The notes under the pieces are model-generated. The model saw nothing but the letters and a program-made list of their open reading frames with translations, was not told where the DNA came from and made no database searches. Shown in pieces: positions 45,100 through 54,821 of a DNA stretch of 64,000 bases. The DNA lies in NCBI RefSeq assembly GCF_013283795.1, contig NZ_JABSOD010000005.1, positions 172,714 to 236,713 of the forward strand. Direction: 5' to 3'. Position numbers and translations under genes: made by a program. The stretch comes from Rheinheimera lutimaris (lineage in GTDB: Bacteria > Pseudomonadota > Gammaproteobacteria > Enterobacterales > Alteromonadaceae). Within the stretch, counting starts at the first letter, position 1; every line of letters begins with the position of its first letter.

Positions 45100-47117
45100 T
45101 ACCTCACTGCCGATAACAAGGTGTCAAACACCGTTTGCGACGTTGAAATGATCCTGGCTGCCGCCGCATAGGTTTGCTGAAACCGCACCAGGTTAGAGGC
45201 TTCCTCATCCAAACTTACACCGGATAATGACTCATACCAGGCGGTGGTTTGTTCTAACAAAGCTTTGCCGGCGGCTTCATTATTGCGTGCTTGATTAGTA
45301 CGTTCGCCAATCAGGCTGACCATATCACCATAAGACTGATTGAAGCTAACCGAGTTAACGCTACCCGGCACTGACAGCGGGTTTAACCGCGTGGTTTGCG
45401 CAGTTTGCAGTGCCGACAATTCCAGACCATTGCGGTTGTCATTAAAACCGCCGTCGTTAAAGCTGATATTAAAGGTGTCACCGATAGCCGGCACCCCGGT
45501 AACCGAGAAATCAAAACCAACCGGCACCCCGGCCTGAGCAAAAATATCCTGATACTGGTTCGAGCCAAAAGCGGCCGTGGCAACAGGGTTACCCAGGTTG
45601 TCGACGATTTCAAAGGTATCGCCACCAACATAAGTCATGGTCCAGGGGCCGTTAATTAAACCAGACGGCGTATCAAAGCCATAAGCCGGTAACGTTGCCG
45701 GTGTGGTATCAGTTACCTTTAAGCCTTCAACCTGAGCATTACCCAAATTTGTTACGGTAAACTCTGTCCGCACCGGCGAGGCCAGGGCGATGTCTTCCGG
45801 CCGCGTTGTCGCCAAATTTAACGTTCTGGAGGCGGTACTCAGTGGTTTTAGTTCAAACTGATCGCCTACAGCCGGCGCGCCGGTTAAGGTAAGTTCCAGG
45901 CCGTATAAATCGCCGCCGGCATCAGCAGAACTTATAGTGACCGGAAAGCCACCGACAGGAACCACCTTATCCGAGCCAACAATTACCTCACCTTTAACAT
46001 CAATAGCCTGGATCCGTACCTGGCCAGCCTCAACCGTCAGCAAAAAATCATTTGGTGGTAAACTTTCGCCCTCACCCTGCTCTATTGCTACCGTAACGGC
46101 TCCGGTGCCGGCATTGCTTGATAACGCAAAGCCACTGCTTACCGGCAGGGTAAACAAATTTCCGCCAATTTCACCGTTAAGGTTCATACCCAAGCGGTTT
46201 TGGCTGTTCATGGCGTCAGTCATCGAAAGAGCCAACTGGCCAAGCCGGTTTTGCGTTGGTACCAGAATTTCTTCTCTGAATTTCAGCAGACCACCGATTT
46301 TACCACCGAGGGCCTCGATATCGATATCACGCTCCACGCTGGTGTTCCCTGCCAATTGCAGCTTTAGATCGCGCTGTGAAGGGTCAGGATCACCGCGCAG
46401 AGTCACCAAATTAAACTGGCCGCGCTCAACCACCAATGACTGCCCCGTGCCGAGAAATACCAGCTTTTCGCCGTTATCTGCATCCAGGGTACGAATTTCC
46501 ACCATTTCTGCCAGGTTTTTGATGGCCAAATCGCGTTTATCGAGCAAATCCAATGGTACCGGCCGGCTGTTGCCTGTGCCGAATGAGGCAATTTCAAGGT
46601 TTAAATCCGCAATTTGTTTGATATAACCGTTAGTTTCACTGGTGTAGATATCCAGTTGTTGGTTAACAAAGTTTTCCTGATCCAGTACCAAACTGGACAA
46701 GGTAGAGAATTTATCCAGCAATGCCTGGGAGCTGCCGATAATCAGTTGCCGGTTGGCTAAGGTAGCCGGCTCATTGTTGGCAATTTGAAACTGCTTAAAC
46801 AAGTCATTAATACCGGTGGCGATGCTGTTGGCGGGGTTAGAAAACAAGGCATCAACGCGGTTGGCTTCAGTAACGTACTGCTGGGCATAGCTATAGTTAG
46901 ACGTATCACGACGCAGTTGCTTTAACGTAAAATCACTGACTAAACGCTCTGTAGTGCCTTTACCTACCCCCAGACCGAGAATTTGTGATTCAAATTCAGT
47001 GCGTTGACGCACGTAGCCTTCAGTATTAATGTTGGCAATGTTATTACTGGTAGTGTTGAGTAAGGTGCTGTTAGCCAAAATAGCCGACGTGCCTATTCTC
47101 AGTAAATTGTCTGACAT
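45099..47117 (-). CDS. flgK: FlgK, hook-filament junction protein 1
   Basis: First hook-associated protein. The 672 aa carry the rod/hook family N-terminus (TLLNTTSNNIANINTEGYVRQ) and the matching C-terminus (NLVRFQQTYAAAARIISTSQ). It is longer than E. coli FlgK (547), with extra beta-rich middle domains, as is common in Alteromonadales and Pseudomonas. GGAGAGAG stands before the ATG. Only 42 nt separate it from flgJ and no promoter was recognised there. Confidence 0.96.
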   Translation of the reverse strand: MSDNLLRIGTSAILANSTLLNTTSNNIANINTEGYVRQRTEFESQILGLGVGKGTTERLVSDFTLKQLRRDTSNYSYAQQYVTEANRVDALFSNPANSIATGINDLFKQFQIANNEPATLANRQLIIGSSQALLDKFSTLSSLVLDQENFVNQQLDIYTSETNGYIKQIADLNLEIASFGTGNSRPVPLDLLDKRDLAIKNLAEMVEIRTLDADNGEKLVFLGTGQSLVVERGQFNLVTLRGDPDPSQRDLKLQLAGNTSVERDIDIEALGGKIGGLLKFREEILVPTQNRLGQLALSMTDAMNSQNRLGMNLNGEIGGNLFTLPVSSGFALSSNAGTGAVTVAIEQGEGESLPPNDFLLTVEAGQVRIQAIDVKGEVIVGSDKVVPVGGFPVTISSADAGGDLYGLELTLTGAPAVGDQFELKPLSTASRTLNLATTRPEDIALASPVRTEFTVTNLGNAQVEGLKVTDTTPATLPAYGFDTPSGLINGPWTMTYVGGDTFEIVDNLGNPVATAAFGSNQYQDIFAQAGVPVGFDFSVTGVPAIGDTFNISFNDGGFNDNRNGLELSALQTAQTTRLNPLSVPGSVNSVSFNQSYGDMVSLIGERTNQARNNEAAGKALLEQTTAWYESLSGVSLDEEASNLVRFQQTYAAAARIISTSQTVFDTLLSAVR

Positions 47118-47159
47118 TGCTCTCTCCGCTGGCGCCGCTGTGCTGCGCCCATTCAGTTA

Positions 47160-48152
47160 TTAATCGGCACCAACACTGTTTTCTTGAGTATCATCAAGCT
47201 CTGTTCTTAGCTGCTGCATAACAGGGCTTTGATATACCGCCATAATTTTTTGCGCATAAGCCGGGTCGGTGGCATAACCTGCTGCCTGCAGTTGCTCAAA
47301 ATAGGCTTTTGCATCAGTCGTCACTTTTACCGCATCCTGATAACGCGCACTATTGCCGATAAAATTGACATAGTCTTGCAAGCTATGCGCCGGCGAGTCA
47401 TAAGCACGGAATTTGGCTTGCTCTTTTTTCGCCACACCGCCGCGATATTCCAGCGTATCCACTACCGCCGTTTGCCCTTGCCAGCCGTTATTGGCTTTAA
47501 TACCAAACAGGTTAAAGCTGTTTTCGCCTTGTGCGGTTTTAATCATCCGCTGGCCCCAACCGGTTTCCAGCGCAGCCTGCGCCACTAACGCCAATGGATC
47601 CAGCCCCAGTGCTTTGGCAGTTTGCCTTGCCGCCGGTAATAAACTTTTGACAAAATCAGCCGGGCTGCTCACTTGCCAGTCTGTCGCCGTATCATCCGGC
47701 GCGTTAACCGGCGCCGCCGCTGGTATTGCAGCTTGTACAGGGTTTGCTGTAGCGCCAGCGGTGTTTATTTTACGTGCCGGCAGAATATGCGTTGGCATCT
47801 GCAGTGTTTTTTCCGCTTTTTCTTCCGGTTTCGCACTGCCCCCCAAGGCCGGGCTTAATTGCTGCACCAGTAAATCGGCTAAACCTAAGGCGCCTTTTTG
47901 TGCCAGATCGGTAGCCATTTGGCTGTCATGCATGTCACGGTAAAATTTGGTAGTTTGACTGTTCATCATGCCGTCTACTTCAAAACCGGCATTGGCTTTT
48001 CGCATACTGCTGAGCAACATACTGAAAAAAATCGATTCAAACTGCTGTGCTGCCTGACGCAACGCCGCTTTTTCATCCTTAGCCGAATTGCTGCTGATTT
48101 GCTGCAGGCTGGCAAGGTCATGATAAGACACATTGTTGGGCGTCAGGCTCAT
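47160..48152 (-). CDS. flgJ: FlgJ, rod cap and peptidoglycan hydrolase
   Basis: Exported protein that caps the growing rod and cuts peptidoglycan. The 330 aa comprise an N-terminal rod-binding domain (about 20-105, FESIFFSMLLSSMRKANAG), a Pro/Ala-rich linker and a C-terminal glucosaminidase domain (about 160-320) with the catalytic Glu at about 196 in AALETGWGQ and the typical NLFGIKANNGW. Full-length two-domain form. It abuts flgI with 1 nt between them. Confidence 0.96.
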   Translation of the reverse strand: MSLTPNNVSYHDLASLQQISSNSAKDEKAALRQAAQQFESIFFSMLLSSMRKANAGFEVDGMMNSQTTKFYRDMHDSQMATDLAQKGALGLADLLVQQLSPALGGSAKPEEKAEKTLQMPTHILPARKINTAGATANPVQAAIPAAAPVNAPDDTATDWQVSSPADFVKSLLPAARQTAKALGLDPLALVAQAALETGWGQRMIKTAQGENSFNLFGIKANNGWQGQTAVVDTLEYRGGVAKKEQAKFRAYDSPAHSLQDYVNFIGNSARYQDAVKVTTDAKAYFEQLQAAGYATDPAYAQKIMAVYQSPVMQQLRTELDDTQENSVGAD

Positions 48153-48153
48153 A

Positions 48154-49251
48154 TCAGATCACCACCAATTCGCCATGAATAGCTCCGGCTTCTTTCAGCG
48201 CTTCCAGGATGGCCATTAAATCACCGGGCGCAGCGCCTACGGCATTAACGGTACGTACTAAATCATCCAGGGTTACACCCGGGTCAAACTTAAACATCCG
48301 CGATTGATCCGGTCGCACATCAATAATAGTGTTTTCTTCAATCGCGGTCTGGCCACCAGCTAAAGCCTCAGGCTGCACTACACGGGGGTTTTCGGCAATA
48401 GTTACCGTTAAGCCGCCATGGGTTATCGCTGCCGGGAACAAACGCACCTCTTTGCCGATAACAATAGTGCCGGTACGCGAATTAATAATAATTTTGGCAG
48501 AATGATCACCAGGCTCAAAGCTGAGGTTTTCCAGCGTAGACAAATAGGACACACGCTGACTGATATCACGCGGCGCTCTTACCTGTACCGACGTCGCATC
48601 CATCGAGTAAGCGGTTTCCGGTCCCATAAAGCTGTTAATGGCCTCAGCCAGCCGCTTGGCGGTAGTAAAGTCTGAGCGCTTCAGATTAAAAGTAATAAAA
48701 TCCCCCTGCGCAAAGGGTGATATCACCTCACGTTCCACCATGGCGCCATTCGGAATACGGCCGACAGTAGGTGTATTCACCAAAATACGCGAGCCATCTA
48801 ACCCTTCTGCGCCCAAGCCGCTGACAATAAGGCTGCCCTGTGCCACCGCATAAACATTACCATCTAAACCGGTTAAAAAAGTTTGCATTAAGGTGCCGCC
48901 ACGCAGGCTTTTTGCGCTACCAACCGACGACACAGTGATATCCAATGTTTGGCCGGGTTTAGCAAACGCCGGCAATTCGGCATGCACAGCAACAGCAGCG
49001 ACGTTTTTAATTTGCGCTTTCATATTGCCGGGCAGCGTAATACCAAAGTTACTCAGCATGGTGCGAAAACTTTGCTCGGTAAACGGGCTTTGTTCACCGG
49101 TGCCGGGCAAGCCCACAACCAGGCCGTAACCGACCAGTTGGTTACTGCGTACGCCTTCAACATCTGCTACATCTTTAATACGTGCAGCATTAACCGGGCT
49201 CAGTGCCAGTAATAACAGCAACGACAACAGCGGGTACAATATGCCTTTCAT
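48154..49251 (-). CDS. flgI: FlgI, flagellar P-ring protein
   Basis: Periplasmic P-ring subunit around the rod. The 365 aa have an N-terminal signal peptide ([21 protein letters not shown]) and the family sequence [20 protein letters not shown], then [13 protein letters not shown] and the end with GELVVI. Normal length. It lies between flgH and flgJ as usual. Confidence 0.97.
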   Translation of the reverse strand: MKGILYPLLSLLLLLALSPVNAARIKDVADVEGVRSNQLVGYGLVVGLPGTGEQSPFTEQSFRTMLSNFGITLPGNMKAQIKNVAAVAVHAELPAFAKPGQTLDITVSSVGSAKSLRGGTLMQTFLTGLDGNVYAVAQGSLIVSGLGAEGLDGSRILVNTPTVGRIPNGAMVEREVISPFAQGDFITFNLKRSDFTTAKRLAEAINSFMGPETAYSMDATSVQVRAPRDISQRVSYLSTLENLSFEPGDHSAKIIINSRTGTIVIGKEVRLFPAAITHGGLTVTIAENPRVVQPEALAGGQTAIEENTIIDVRPDQSRMFKFDPGVTLDDLVRTVNAVGAAPGDLMAILEALKEAGAIHGELVVI

Positions 49252-49261
49252 TACATCTCTC

Positions 49262-49936
49262 CTAGAAAGGCCACAGCGGGCCGTTAAAGAACCGGCTCAA
49301 CCAACCGGGTGATTGGCCACCATGGGTCGCGCCGGTGCCACTGTATTCAATGCGGGCATTGGCAATTTTGGTCGACTCTACGGTATTGTTCACATCAACG
49401 TCAGAAGAGCGGATCACCCCGGTTAAGCGGATATATTCTTTGCCGGTATTTAAGGTCAGCCATTTTTCACCGCGGATCACCAGATTACCGTTATTCAGTA
49501 CCTGTAACACATTAACCGAGATATCGCCGACCAGGCTGTTGCTTTGATCGGCCTTAGCATCGCCTTTGTAATCTGATGACGAATCGGCACCAAACTGCAG
49601 CACATTGCCGGCCGCCGATACATTGCGCCCGCCAAGGCCGATTATTGGCTCAAACGAGGCAGAGCTGTCTTTTTTCATCTCAGTTTTGGCATTTTTACTG
49701 GCCTGGGTGCGCTCTTTTAACACCACGGTAATAATGTCGCCTTCATGCCGCGCTTTATTATCCGAATACAGGCTGTTGGAGTGATTTTGCGCAAACAACG
49801 AGCCGTTTTGCACCAGTGGCCGCGATGGCGGTTCGGGCATTAACGGCGCAAAGTAAGGGTCGTCGGCTTGAGGCTCCTGCAATGAAGCACAGCCTGCCAA
49901 CAGCAGCACACAACATCCGGTAATAATGCGTAACAT
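49262..49936 (-). CDS. flgH: FlgH, flagellar L-ring lipoprotein
   Basis: Outer-membrane L-ring lipoprotein. The 224 aa start with a lipoprotein signal ending in the lipobox LLAGC (Cys about residue 15). Conserved parts are [40 protein letters not shown] and [16 protein letters not shown] near the C-terminus. The length is normal. Flanked by flgG and flgI. Confidence 0.97.
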   Translation of the reverse strand: MLRIITGCCVLLLAGCASLQEPQADDPYFAPLMPEPPSRPLVQNGSLFAQNHSNSLYSDNKARHEGDIITVVLKERTQASKNAKTEMKKDSSASFEPIIGLGGRNVSAAGNVLQFGADSSSDYKGDAKADQSNSLVGDISVNVLQVLNNGNLVIRGEKWLTLNTGKEYIRLTGVIRSSDVDVNNTVESTKIANARIEYSGTGATHGGQSPGWLSRFFNGPLWPF

Positions 49937-49947
49937 AAAGCCTCCTG

Positions 49948-50736
49948 TTACAGCTGCTGAATAGCAAAGCCAAGCATTTGGTCTACCGACGAAATCACTT
50001 TGGAGTTCATCTCATACACCCGCTGACTTTCAATTAAACTTACCAGCTCTTCAGTAACATTCACGTTTGAAGTTTCCAGCGCGCCCTGCACAATAATACC
50101 CAGGCCTTCCAAACCGGGAATCCCCTGCACCGGGTCGCCACTGGCGCCGGTTTCATTAAACAAGTTCTGCCCTATCGGCTCCAAACCGGCCGGGTTAATA
50201 AAATTGGTTACCGTAAGTTGGCCCAATACTGCAGGCTCTCCTTGCCCGGGCAGTTGCACAGACACCTGACCATCTTGTGACACGGTAATACTGCGCGCAT
50301 CCGGCGGGATAACAATGTTTGGCTGTACCTGATAGCCGGCACCTGATGTCACAAGGTTACCTTCATCATCTACAGTAAACTGACCGTTGCGGGTATAAGA
50401 TATGGTGCCGTCCGGCATCAGGATTTCAAAGAAACCATGGCCCTGTACCATCATATCCAGGCTGTTATCCGTAGTTAACATATTGCCTTGGGTAAAGTTT
50501 TTCTGTGTTGCCACCACCTTGGTACCGGCACCAATCATTAAACCGTTAGGCAACTCGGTATTTTGCGATGATGCCCCACCCGGCTGATTAACGTTTTGAT
50601 ACAGCAAGTCTTCAAATATCGCGCGGCTCTTTTTAAAGCCAACAGTACTGGCGTTTGCCAGGTTGTTTGAAATCACCGAGATATCACGCTGTTTGGCGTC
50701 TAAACCGGTTTTACTGATCCATAATGCTGGATGCAT
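49948..50736 (-). CDS. flgG: FlgG, distal rod protein
   Basis: Distal rod subunit inside the P- and L-rings. The 262 aa carry the rod/hook N-terminal motif (SVISNNLANASTVGFKKSRA) and the C-terminal motif with VNVTEELVSLIESQRVYEMN and DQMLGFAIQQL. Normal length (E. coli 260). Transcribed with flgF from the promoter at 51561-51576. Confidence 0.97.
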   Translation of the reverse strand: MHPALWISKTGLDAKQRDISVISNNLANASTVGFKKSRAIFEDLLYQNVNQPGGASSQNTELPNGLMIGAGTKVVATQKNFTQGNMLTTDNSLDMMVQGHGFFEILMPDGTISYTRNGQFTVDDEGNLVTSGAGYQVQPNIVIPPDARSITVSQDGQVSVQLPGQGEPAVLGQLTVTNFINPAGLEPIGQNLFNETGASGDPVQGIPGLEGLGIIVQGALETSNVNVTEELVSLIESQRVYEMNSKVISSVDQMLGFAIQQL

Positions 50737-50777
50737 GTGTGCCTCCCGGGGCCTGCGCCCTTCGCTTATTCAGCTTA

Positions 50778-51527
50778 TTAGCCGACTATTCTGAGTAACT
50801 GATTTTGCTGACGGTCCATCTCTTCAGCGCTTTTCATCATCTTTACCTGCAGCTCAAACTGACGCTGCAGGCTTATCATATAAGTCATCTCGCCTATCGC
50901 ATTGACATTGCTGCTCTCAATGGCGCCTTTAAGCAGGCTGACATCCACTGCAGCTTCCGCAATCTGGCCGTCTTTACGCCGGAACAAGCCGTCGTTGCCT
51001 TTTTCCATCTCGCTGTTCAGCGGCCGTACCAACTTAATTCTGCCGGCCGGCACAATAGCATCAGCAGGTGCGCCTTGCGGTAACACACTGATGGTGCCAT
51101 CCAGTGCAATCTCCACTTTTGCCAGTGGTACCGGTAACTGGATCGGGCCGTCATCGCCCATTACCGGCAAACCGGATGAGGTTTCCAACATGCCGGTAGC
51201 ACTGATCTGCAAATTGCCGCCGCGGGTGTAGGCTTCGTTACCGTCCGGTGCCTGTACAGCCAGCCAGCCATCGCCCTGAATGGCAACGTCTAACTCGCGT
51301 TCAGTCATAATAATTGCGCCGGCGTCAAAGTTTTGACCTGGTTGCTCCGTCAACGAGAACACGCGGGTGGGCAAACCTTCACCAAAGGCCTGCATCGATC
51401 TGGCCTGTTCAAAATCGGCTTTGAAGCCTACAGTGCCGGTATTGGCCAGGTTATTGGCCCGTACCGCAATACTGTTCATATTTTCTTTGGCACCGCTCAT
51501 GGCGATATATAACAGACGATCCATCAC
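50778..51527 (-). CDS. flgF: FlgF, proximal rod protein
   Basis: Proximal rod subunit. The 249 aa begin MDRLLYIAMSGAKENMNSIA and have the rod/hook N- and C-terminal motifs (ANNLANTGTVGFKADFEQ; NVNAIGEMTYMISLQRQFEL). Normal length. It starts a new transcription unit behind a terminator and a sigma-54 promoter, separated from flgE by an unrelated gene. Confidence 0.96.
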   Translation of the reverse strand: MMDRLLYIAMSGAKENMNSIAVRANNLANTGTVGFKADFEQARSMQAFGEGLPTRVFSLTEQPGQNFDAGAIIMTERELDVAIQGDGWLAVQAPDGNEAYTRGGNLQISATGMLETSSGLPVMGDDGPIQLPVPLAKVEIALDGTISVLPQGAPADAIVPAGRIKLVRPLNSEMEKGNDGLFRRKDGQIAEAAVDVSLLKGAIESSNVNAIGEMTYMISLQRQFELQVKMMKSAEEMDRQQNQLLRIVG

Positions 51528-51560
51528 GTGCTCCGCAGATAAAAACTATGTGTTTTATCT

Positions 51561-51576
51561 AGCAATAACCAGGCCA
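51561..51576 (-). promoter_or_regulatory. sigma-54 promoter of flgFGHIJ
   Basis: Minus-strand TGGCCTGGTTATTGCT has the GG and TTGCT blocks at exact spacing. It sits directly behind the T run of the terminator at 51576-51608, about 34 nt before the flgF ATG. Its -24 block (TTGGCCTG) is the same as that of flgB. Confidence 0.8.
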
Positions 51577-51608
51577 AAAAAAAGACCTGCATCATGCAGG
51601 CCTTTTTT
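51576..51608. terminator. Bidirectional-looking terminator between the inserted gene and flgF
   Basis: On the minus strand GGCCTGCAT and ATGCAGGTC pair (one G-T pair), followed by eight T; the other side also has a six-base run. It ends the unit of the inserted secreted-protein gene. Confidence 0.9.
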
Positions 51609-51623
51609 AAACACGTTTTTCAG

Positions 51624-52655
51624 TTACATCGCAGGAATACTGGCAGCATCTGTGGGATCAGAACCACCTGAATACTCATCAATATTACTGTAGCCATCGC
51701 CATCACTGTCTATAAAAGCATCGTTATAATCATTGTCAGATAAATTGAAGTATTCCTCATACCAGGCAGGCAAGCCATCAGCATCTGTATCATCAATAGC
51801 GCCTTTTATAAGCTCAAACGTACTTAGGGGAAAAGCAGAGTTTCTTACATGCCGGTTATGAAATCTCACCGTCACGTTAACTTGTTCAAAATCTGTCGGA
51901 TTATCCGGCGTCTTTATCAGATATAACTTGCGGTTGCGGTTACTGCAATTATCCGATAATAGCGACTCTCCAACCCGGATACCATCAACTGTTTTGTAGC
52001 CAATAACCTGAAGCGTACAAGTAACCACGGTAGCTGTGTAACTACTTGTGAGTTTAAACCCCACCAGTGCCGGGTAGGCTTCATCGCGGCGGAACATAAA
52101 AGATTGGGTCGCATAGCTGCTTGGCCCCATAGAGCTATTCTTAGACTGATAATCCGATAAAAAGGCAGGCGGAGTAGGCTCCACCGGCTCTTCAGGTTCC
52201 TCCGGCTCAATGACCTCACCGGTATCTACCGTATCTGAAAAGCGGAACCGGCTGCTGAAGCTATAATTTTTTGTCACATTAGCCGGCAGCTCACTATCAA
52301 AGTACTGCAGCGCAACTTCCACTCTTAACCCGCTACTGGCATCAACAGACGGCGATAAAATACGGGTATCATTTCCCTGACCTTGGCAGCTTACCCTTTG
52401 CAACAGCCCGCCGCCAGGATGATAAACTCTCATGCTGCATATAACAAACGGACTATCTGACCAAAATGTAGCACTGGCAATAGTGAGGTTAGCAAACCCC
52501 GGTTGCGGGGCAATATTAAACTCTCTGACTACCGTAGTAGCCTTATTGTACAGGGTATAACTATGTGTATTAACAATATCGACAATCTCTTCAGCTTTTA
52601 CTGCCAAAGCAGATAAAAAAGAAGTAACTAATATTAAGTATCTGATAAAAAGCAT
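51624..52655 (-). CDS. Secreted protein with C-terminal calcium-binding (thrombospondin-3/EF-hand-like) motifs, inserted between flgE and flgF
   Basis: I do not recognise the family. The 343 aa have a signal peptide (about residues 1-21, MLFIRYLILVTSFLSALAVKA), a beta-rich domain to about 145, a Pro/Glu linker (IEPEEPEEPVEPTPP), a second beta-rich domain (about 170-285), and a C-terminal stretch with DTDADGLPAWYEEYF and DSDGDGYSNIDEYSGGSDPTD, the Asp-rich calcium-binding repeat seen in many exported marine bacterial proteins. The ATG has an ideal AGGAGG site that can be buried in a hairpin (52658-52685). Its own terminator separates it from flgF. The link to the flagellum is positional only. 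Confidence 0.8.
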   Translation of the reverse strand: MLFIRYLILVTSFLSALAVKAEEIVDIVNTHSYTLYNKATTVVREFNIAPQPGFANLTIASATFWSDSPFVICSMRVYHPGGGLLQRVSCQGQGNDTRILSPSVDASSGLRVEVALQYFDSELPANVTKNYSFSSRFRFSDTVDTGEVIEPEEPEEPVEPTPPAFLSDYQSKNSSMGPSSYATQSFMFRRDEAYPALVGFKLTSSYTATVVTCTLQVIGYKTVDGIRVGESLLSDNCSNRNRKLYLIKTPDNPTDFEQVNVTVRFHNRHVRNSAFPLSTFELIKGAIDDTDADGLPAWYEEYFNLSDNDYNDAFIDSDGDGYSNIDEYSGGSDPTDAASIPAM

Positions 52656-52657
52656 AA

Positions 52658-52685
52658 AACCTCCTATTTAAAGAAACAGGAGGTT
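52658..52685 (-). promoter_or_regulatory. Hairpin that can bury the Shine-Dalgarno sequence of the inserted gene
   Basis: On the minus strand AACCTCCT pairs perfectly (8 bp) with AGGAGGTT over a 12-nt loop; the second arm is the ribosome-binding site, and the ATG follows 2 nt later. Four T follow the stem, so it could instead terminate the flgBCDE transcript. Confidence 0.65.
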
Positions 52686-52731
52686 AACCAAAACAGAAAC
52701 AAATGACAATTAAATAAATATTAAAATTTAA

Positions 52732-54030
52732 TTATCTGATTTGAAGTACAGTTTGTTGTAAGGTGCTGTTAACTTCTAATGCCCGTGAGTTGGCCTGGAA
52801 GTTACGCTGCGCGCTGATTAAATCCACCAGCTCTGTCGTCAGGTTAACGTTAGACTGCTCCAATGCCGAGGCATTAATAGCACCAAAGGTATTGGTATTG
52901 GCCTGGCCACCGATAGGCTCACCGGAAGTAATGGTTTGCTTCCATGAGGTATTACCTACCTGCTTTAAGCCCTGCACATTGGCAAAACGCACCAATGCTA
53001 CCTGGGCTAAATAAGCTGAATCACCGTTGCTGTAACTGGCTAATACGCGACCAAAAGCATCAATATCCACCCCGGTTAAGCTACCGACTGTAGTACCATC
53101 CTGGCTTAAGCTGGTAGGGGCAAAGTCGCCCGCTACCTGGGTAGGCCTGCTGGTACCGGCCGCATCACGAAAGTTGACTACCACATCTGCCTGGAACTGC
53201 GCACCGTTTTTCAGATAACCATTTAACGGGTTGTTTAATACAGCAAAAGGCATAACCAATGTCGGAGCAACCCCAACCAAGTTACCACTGGAGTCGAACT
53301 CTAAATTATCCCCCTGAAACGGCGCTGCAGTTACATTATCCCATACCACAAAGGTTTCCCATTCGGAGTTGGCCGGTGGCGTAGTAGTTGTACGGCGAAA
53401 ATACATAGTGGCGGTATGAGACTCGCCCAAGCTGTCGTACACCGTTATAGAAGTAGAATCATTGTAGGTTGCATCATCAGTCGCATCAAAAGGTAACGCA
53501 TCTGTGGGTACATTTCGCGAGTCCAGATTCATATTGATATAAATATTGTTGGTTGCCCGCGGTGCGCCGGCGGTAGTGGGTATGGTAATCGGTGCAGCAG
53601 TGCTTAAGCTAACAGACTGGTTGTCACCATCCAACGGGTCGACGGCAAAGCCCTGCAAAAAATTGCCGTTATTATCAACAATAAAATTATCTTTATTTAG
53701 TTTAAAGGCGCCGGCACGGGTATAGGTTAAATCCCGCGATTGAATATCCGGCGTTAAAGCAAAAAAGCCTTCGCCGGTTATCGCCATATCAAGCGAGTTA
53801 TTGGTAAATTGTAACGAGCCCTGACTAAACTGTTGCGCCACTACAGAGGTAGTTACACCGTCGCCCACTTTAGTGCGGCCGGAGGCGAAAATGGATGTGG
53901 CATACACATCGGCAAATTCTGCCCGTGACTCTTTAAAGCCGGTAGTATTAACGTTAGCGATATTATTCGCCGTCGTATCCAAATCTTTTTGTGCTGCGGC
54001 AATGCCGCTTAATGCGATATTAAAACTCAT
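52732..54030 (-). CDS. flgE: FlgE, flagellar hook protein
   Basis: Hook subunit. The 432 aa have the rod/hook N-terminal motif (TTANNIANVNTTGFKESRAE) and the C-terminal motif (NVNLTTELVDLISAQRNFQA, ending STLQQTVLQIR). Variable middle domains are about as long as in E. coli (402 aa). It follows flgD by 19 nt; the next gene downstream is not flagellar by sequence. Confidence 0.96.
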   Translation of the reverse strand: MSFNIALSGIAAAQKDLDTTANNIANVNTTGFKESRAEFADVYATSIFASGRTKVGDGVTTSVVAQQFSQGSLQFTNNSLDMAITGEGFFALTPDIQSRDLTYTRAGAFKLNKDNFIVDNNGNFLQGFAVDPLDGDNQSVSLSTAAPITIPTTAGAPRATNNIYINMNLDSRNVPTDALPFDATDDATYNDSTSITVYDSLGESHTATMYFRRTTTTPPANSEWETFVVWDNVTAAPFQGDNLEFDSSGNLVGVAPTLVMPFAVLNNPLNGYLKNGAQFQADVVVNFRDAAGTSRPTQVAGDFAPTSLSQDGTTVGSLTGVDIDAFGRVLASYSNGDSAYLAQVALVRFANVQGLKQVGNTSWKQTITSGEPIGGQANTNTFGAINASALEQSNVNLTTELVDLISAQRNFQANSRALEVNSTLQQTVLQIR

Positions 54031-54049
54031 AATTCACCTCAGCTCACTG

Positions 54050-54811
54050 TTAACCGTAAGAAACTTCTAACACATCACCTAATTTCACGGCGCCAAGGCC
54101 AATCAGGTTTAACATAATTCCGCCACCGGTACCGTTCATGCTAACGCTGCCTACCGGGGTATAGACATTCACCGGTAAACTGGCATTGGTACCATCGCTA
54201 TAACTAACATCAACTTTAATTTTGTAGACACCGGCTTTAACCCTGTCGATAACCTCTTCATCATCGCCATCAGCCGGGATCTCATCACCCTCAGCTGAGC
54301 TGCCACCAGATGACGCGCCGGAGCCGGTATGAGTACCATCCCAGATAAATTCGTTTTTACCCACTTTCGGATTATCAACGCTAAAACTCTGGATCAGTTC
54401 GCCTTTTTCATTTTCGATACTGATTTTCATCCGCGTGGCCGGTTTATCCAGTTCGATATTGCCGCGCGCCAGGGTTTCACCGGTAAACACAATTTCGTCT
54501 GATTGTGTCAAGACACTGCGTCCAACCAAAGACGAAGCTTGTAGCGCCTGGTTTGACGACATGCTCTCGGCGAAGCCTTTAAAGCTCTCGTTCAAAGATC
54601 CAATACCGTCAGCCATAGTAAAGTTGGTCATCTGAGCAATCATCTGATCGTTTTCTACCGGCTTGGTTGGATCCTGAAACGCCAGTTGCTGCGTTAGCAA
54701 AGCAAAGAAATCTGACTGCGTTAAAGCACCGTTATTTTTATCCGGTGTTTTATCTTTGTTATCCCAATACATGCCATCCAGGGCAGTATTGTTATTTACA
54801 TTAGTGGTCAT
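54050..54811 (-). CDS. flgD: FlgD, hook assembly scaffold with acidic insertion
   Basis: Hook cap that assembles FlgE. The 253 aa have the FlgD N-terminus (LTQSDFFALLTQQLAFQDPTKPVEN, residues about 30-54) and a C-terminal tudor/fibronectin-type part with FIWDGTHTGS and LGDVLEVSYG. In the middle of the C-terminal part (about residues 161-186) lies a Gly/Ser then Glu/Asp-rich stretch (GSSAEGDEIPADGDDEE) that most FlgD proteins lack. The gene sits between flgC and flgE. Confidence 0.93.
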   Translation of the reverse strand: MTTNVNNNTALDGMYWDNKDKTPDKNNGALTQSDFFALLTQQLAFQDPTKPVENDQMIAQMTNFTMADGIGSLNESFKGFAESMSSNQALQASSLVGRSVLTQSDEIVFTGETLARGNIELDKPATRMKISIENEKGELIQSFSVDNPKVGKNEFIWDGTHTGSGASSGGSSAEGDEIPADGDDEEVIDRVKAGVYKIKVDVSYSDGTNASLPVNVYTPVGSVSMNGTGGGIMLNLIGLGAVKLGDVLEVSYG

Positions 54812-54821
54812 GATCGTGCCC

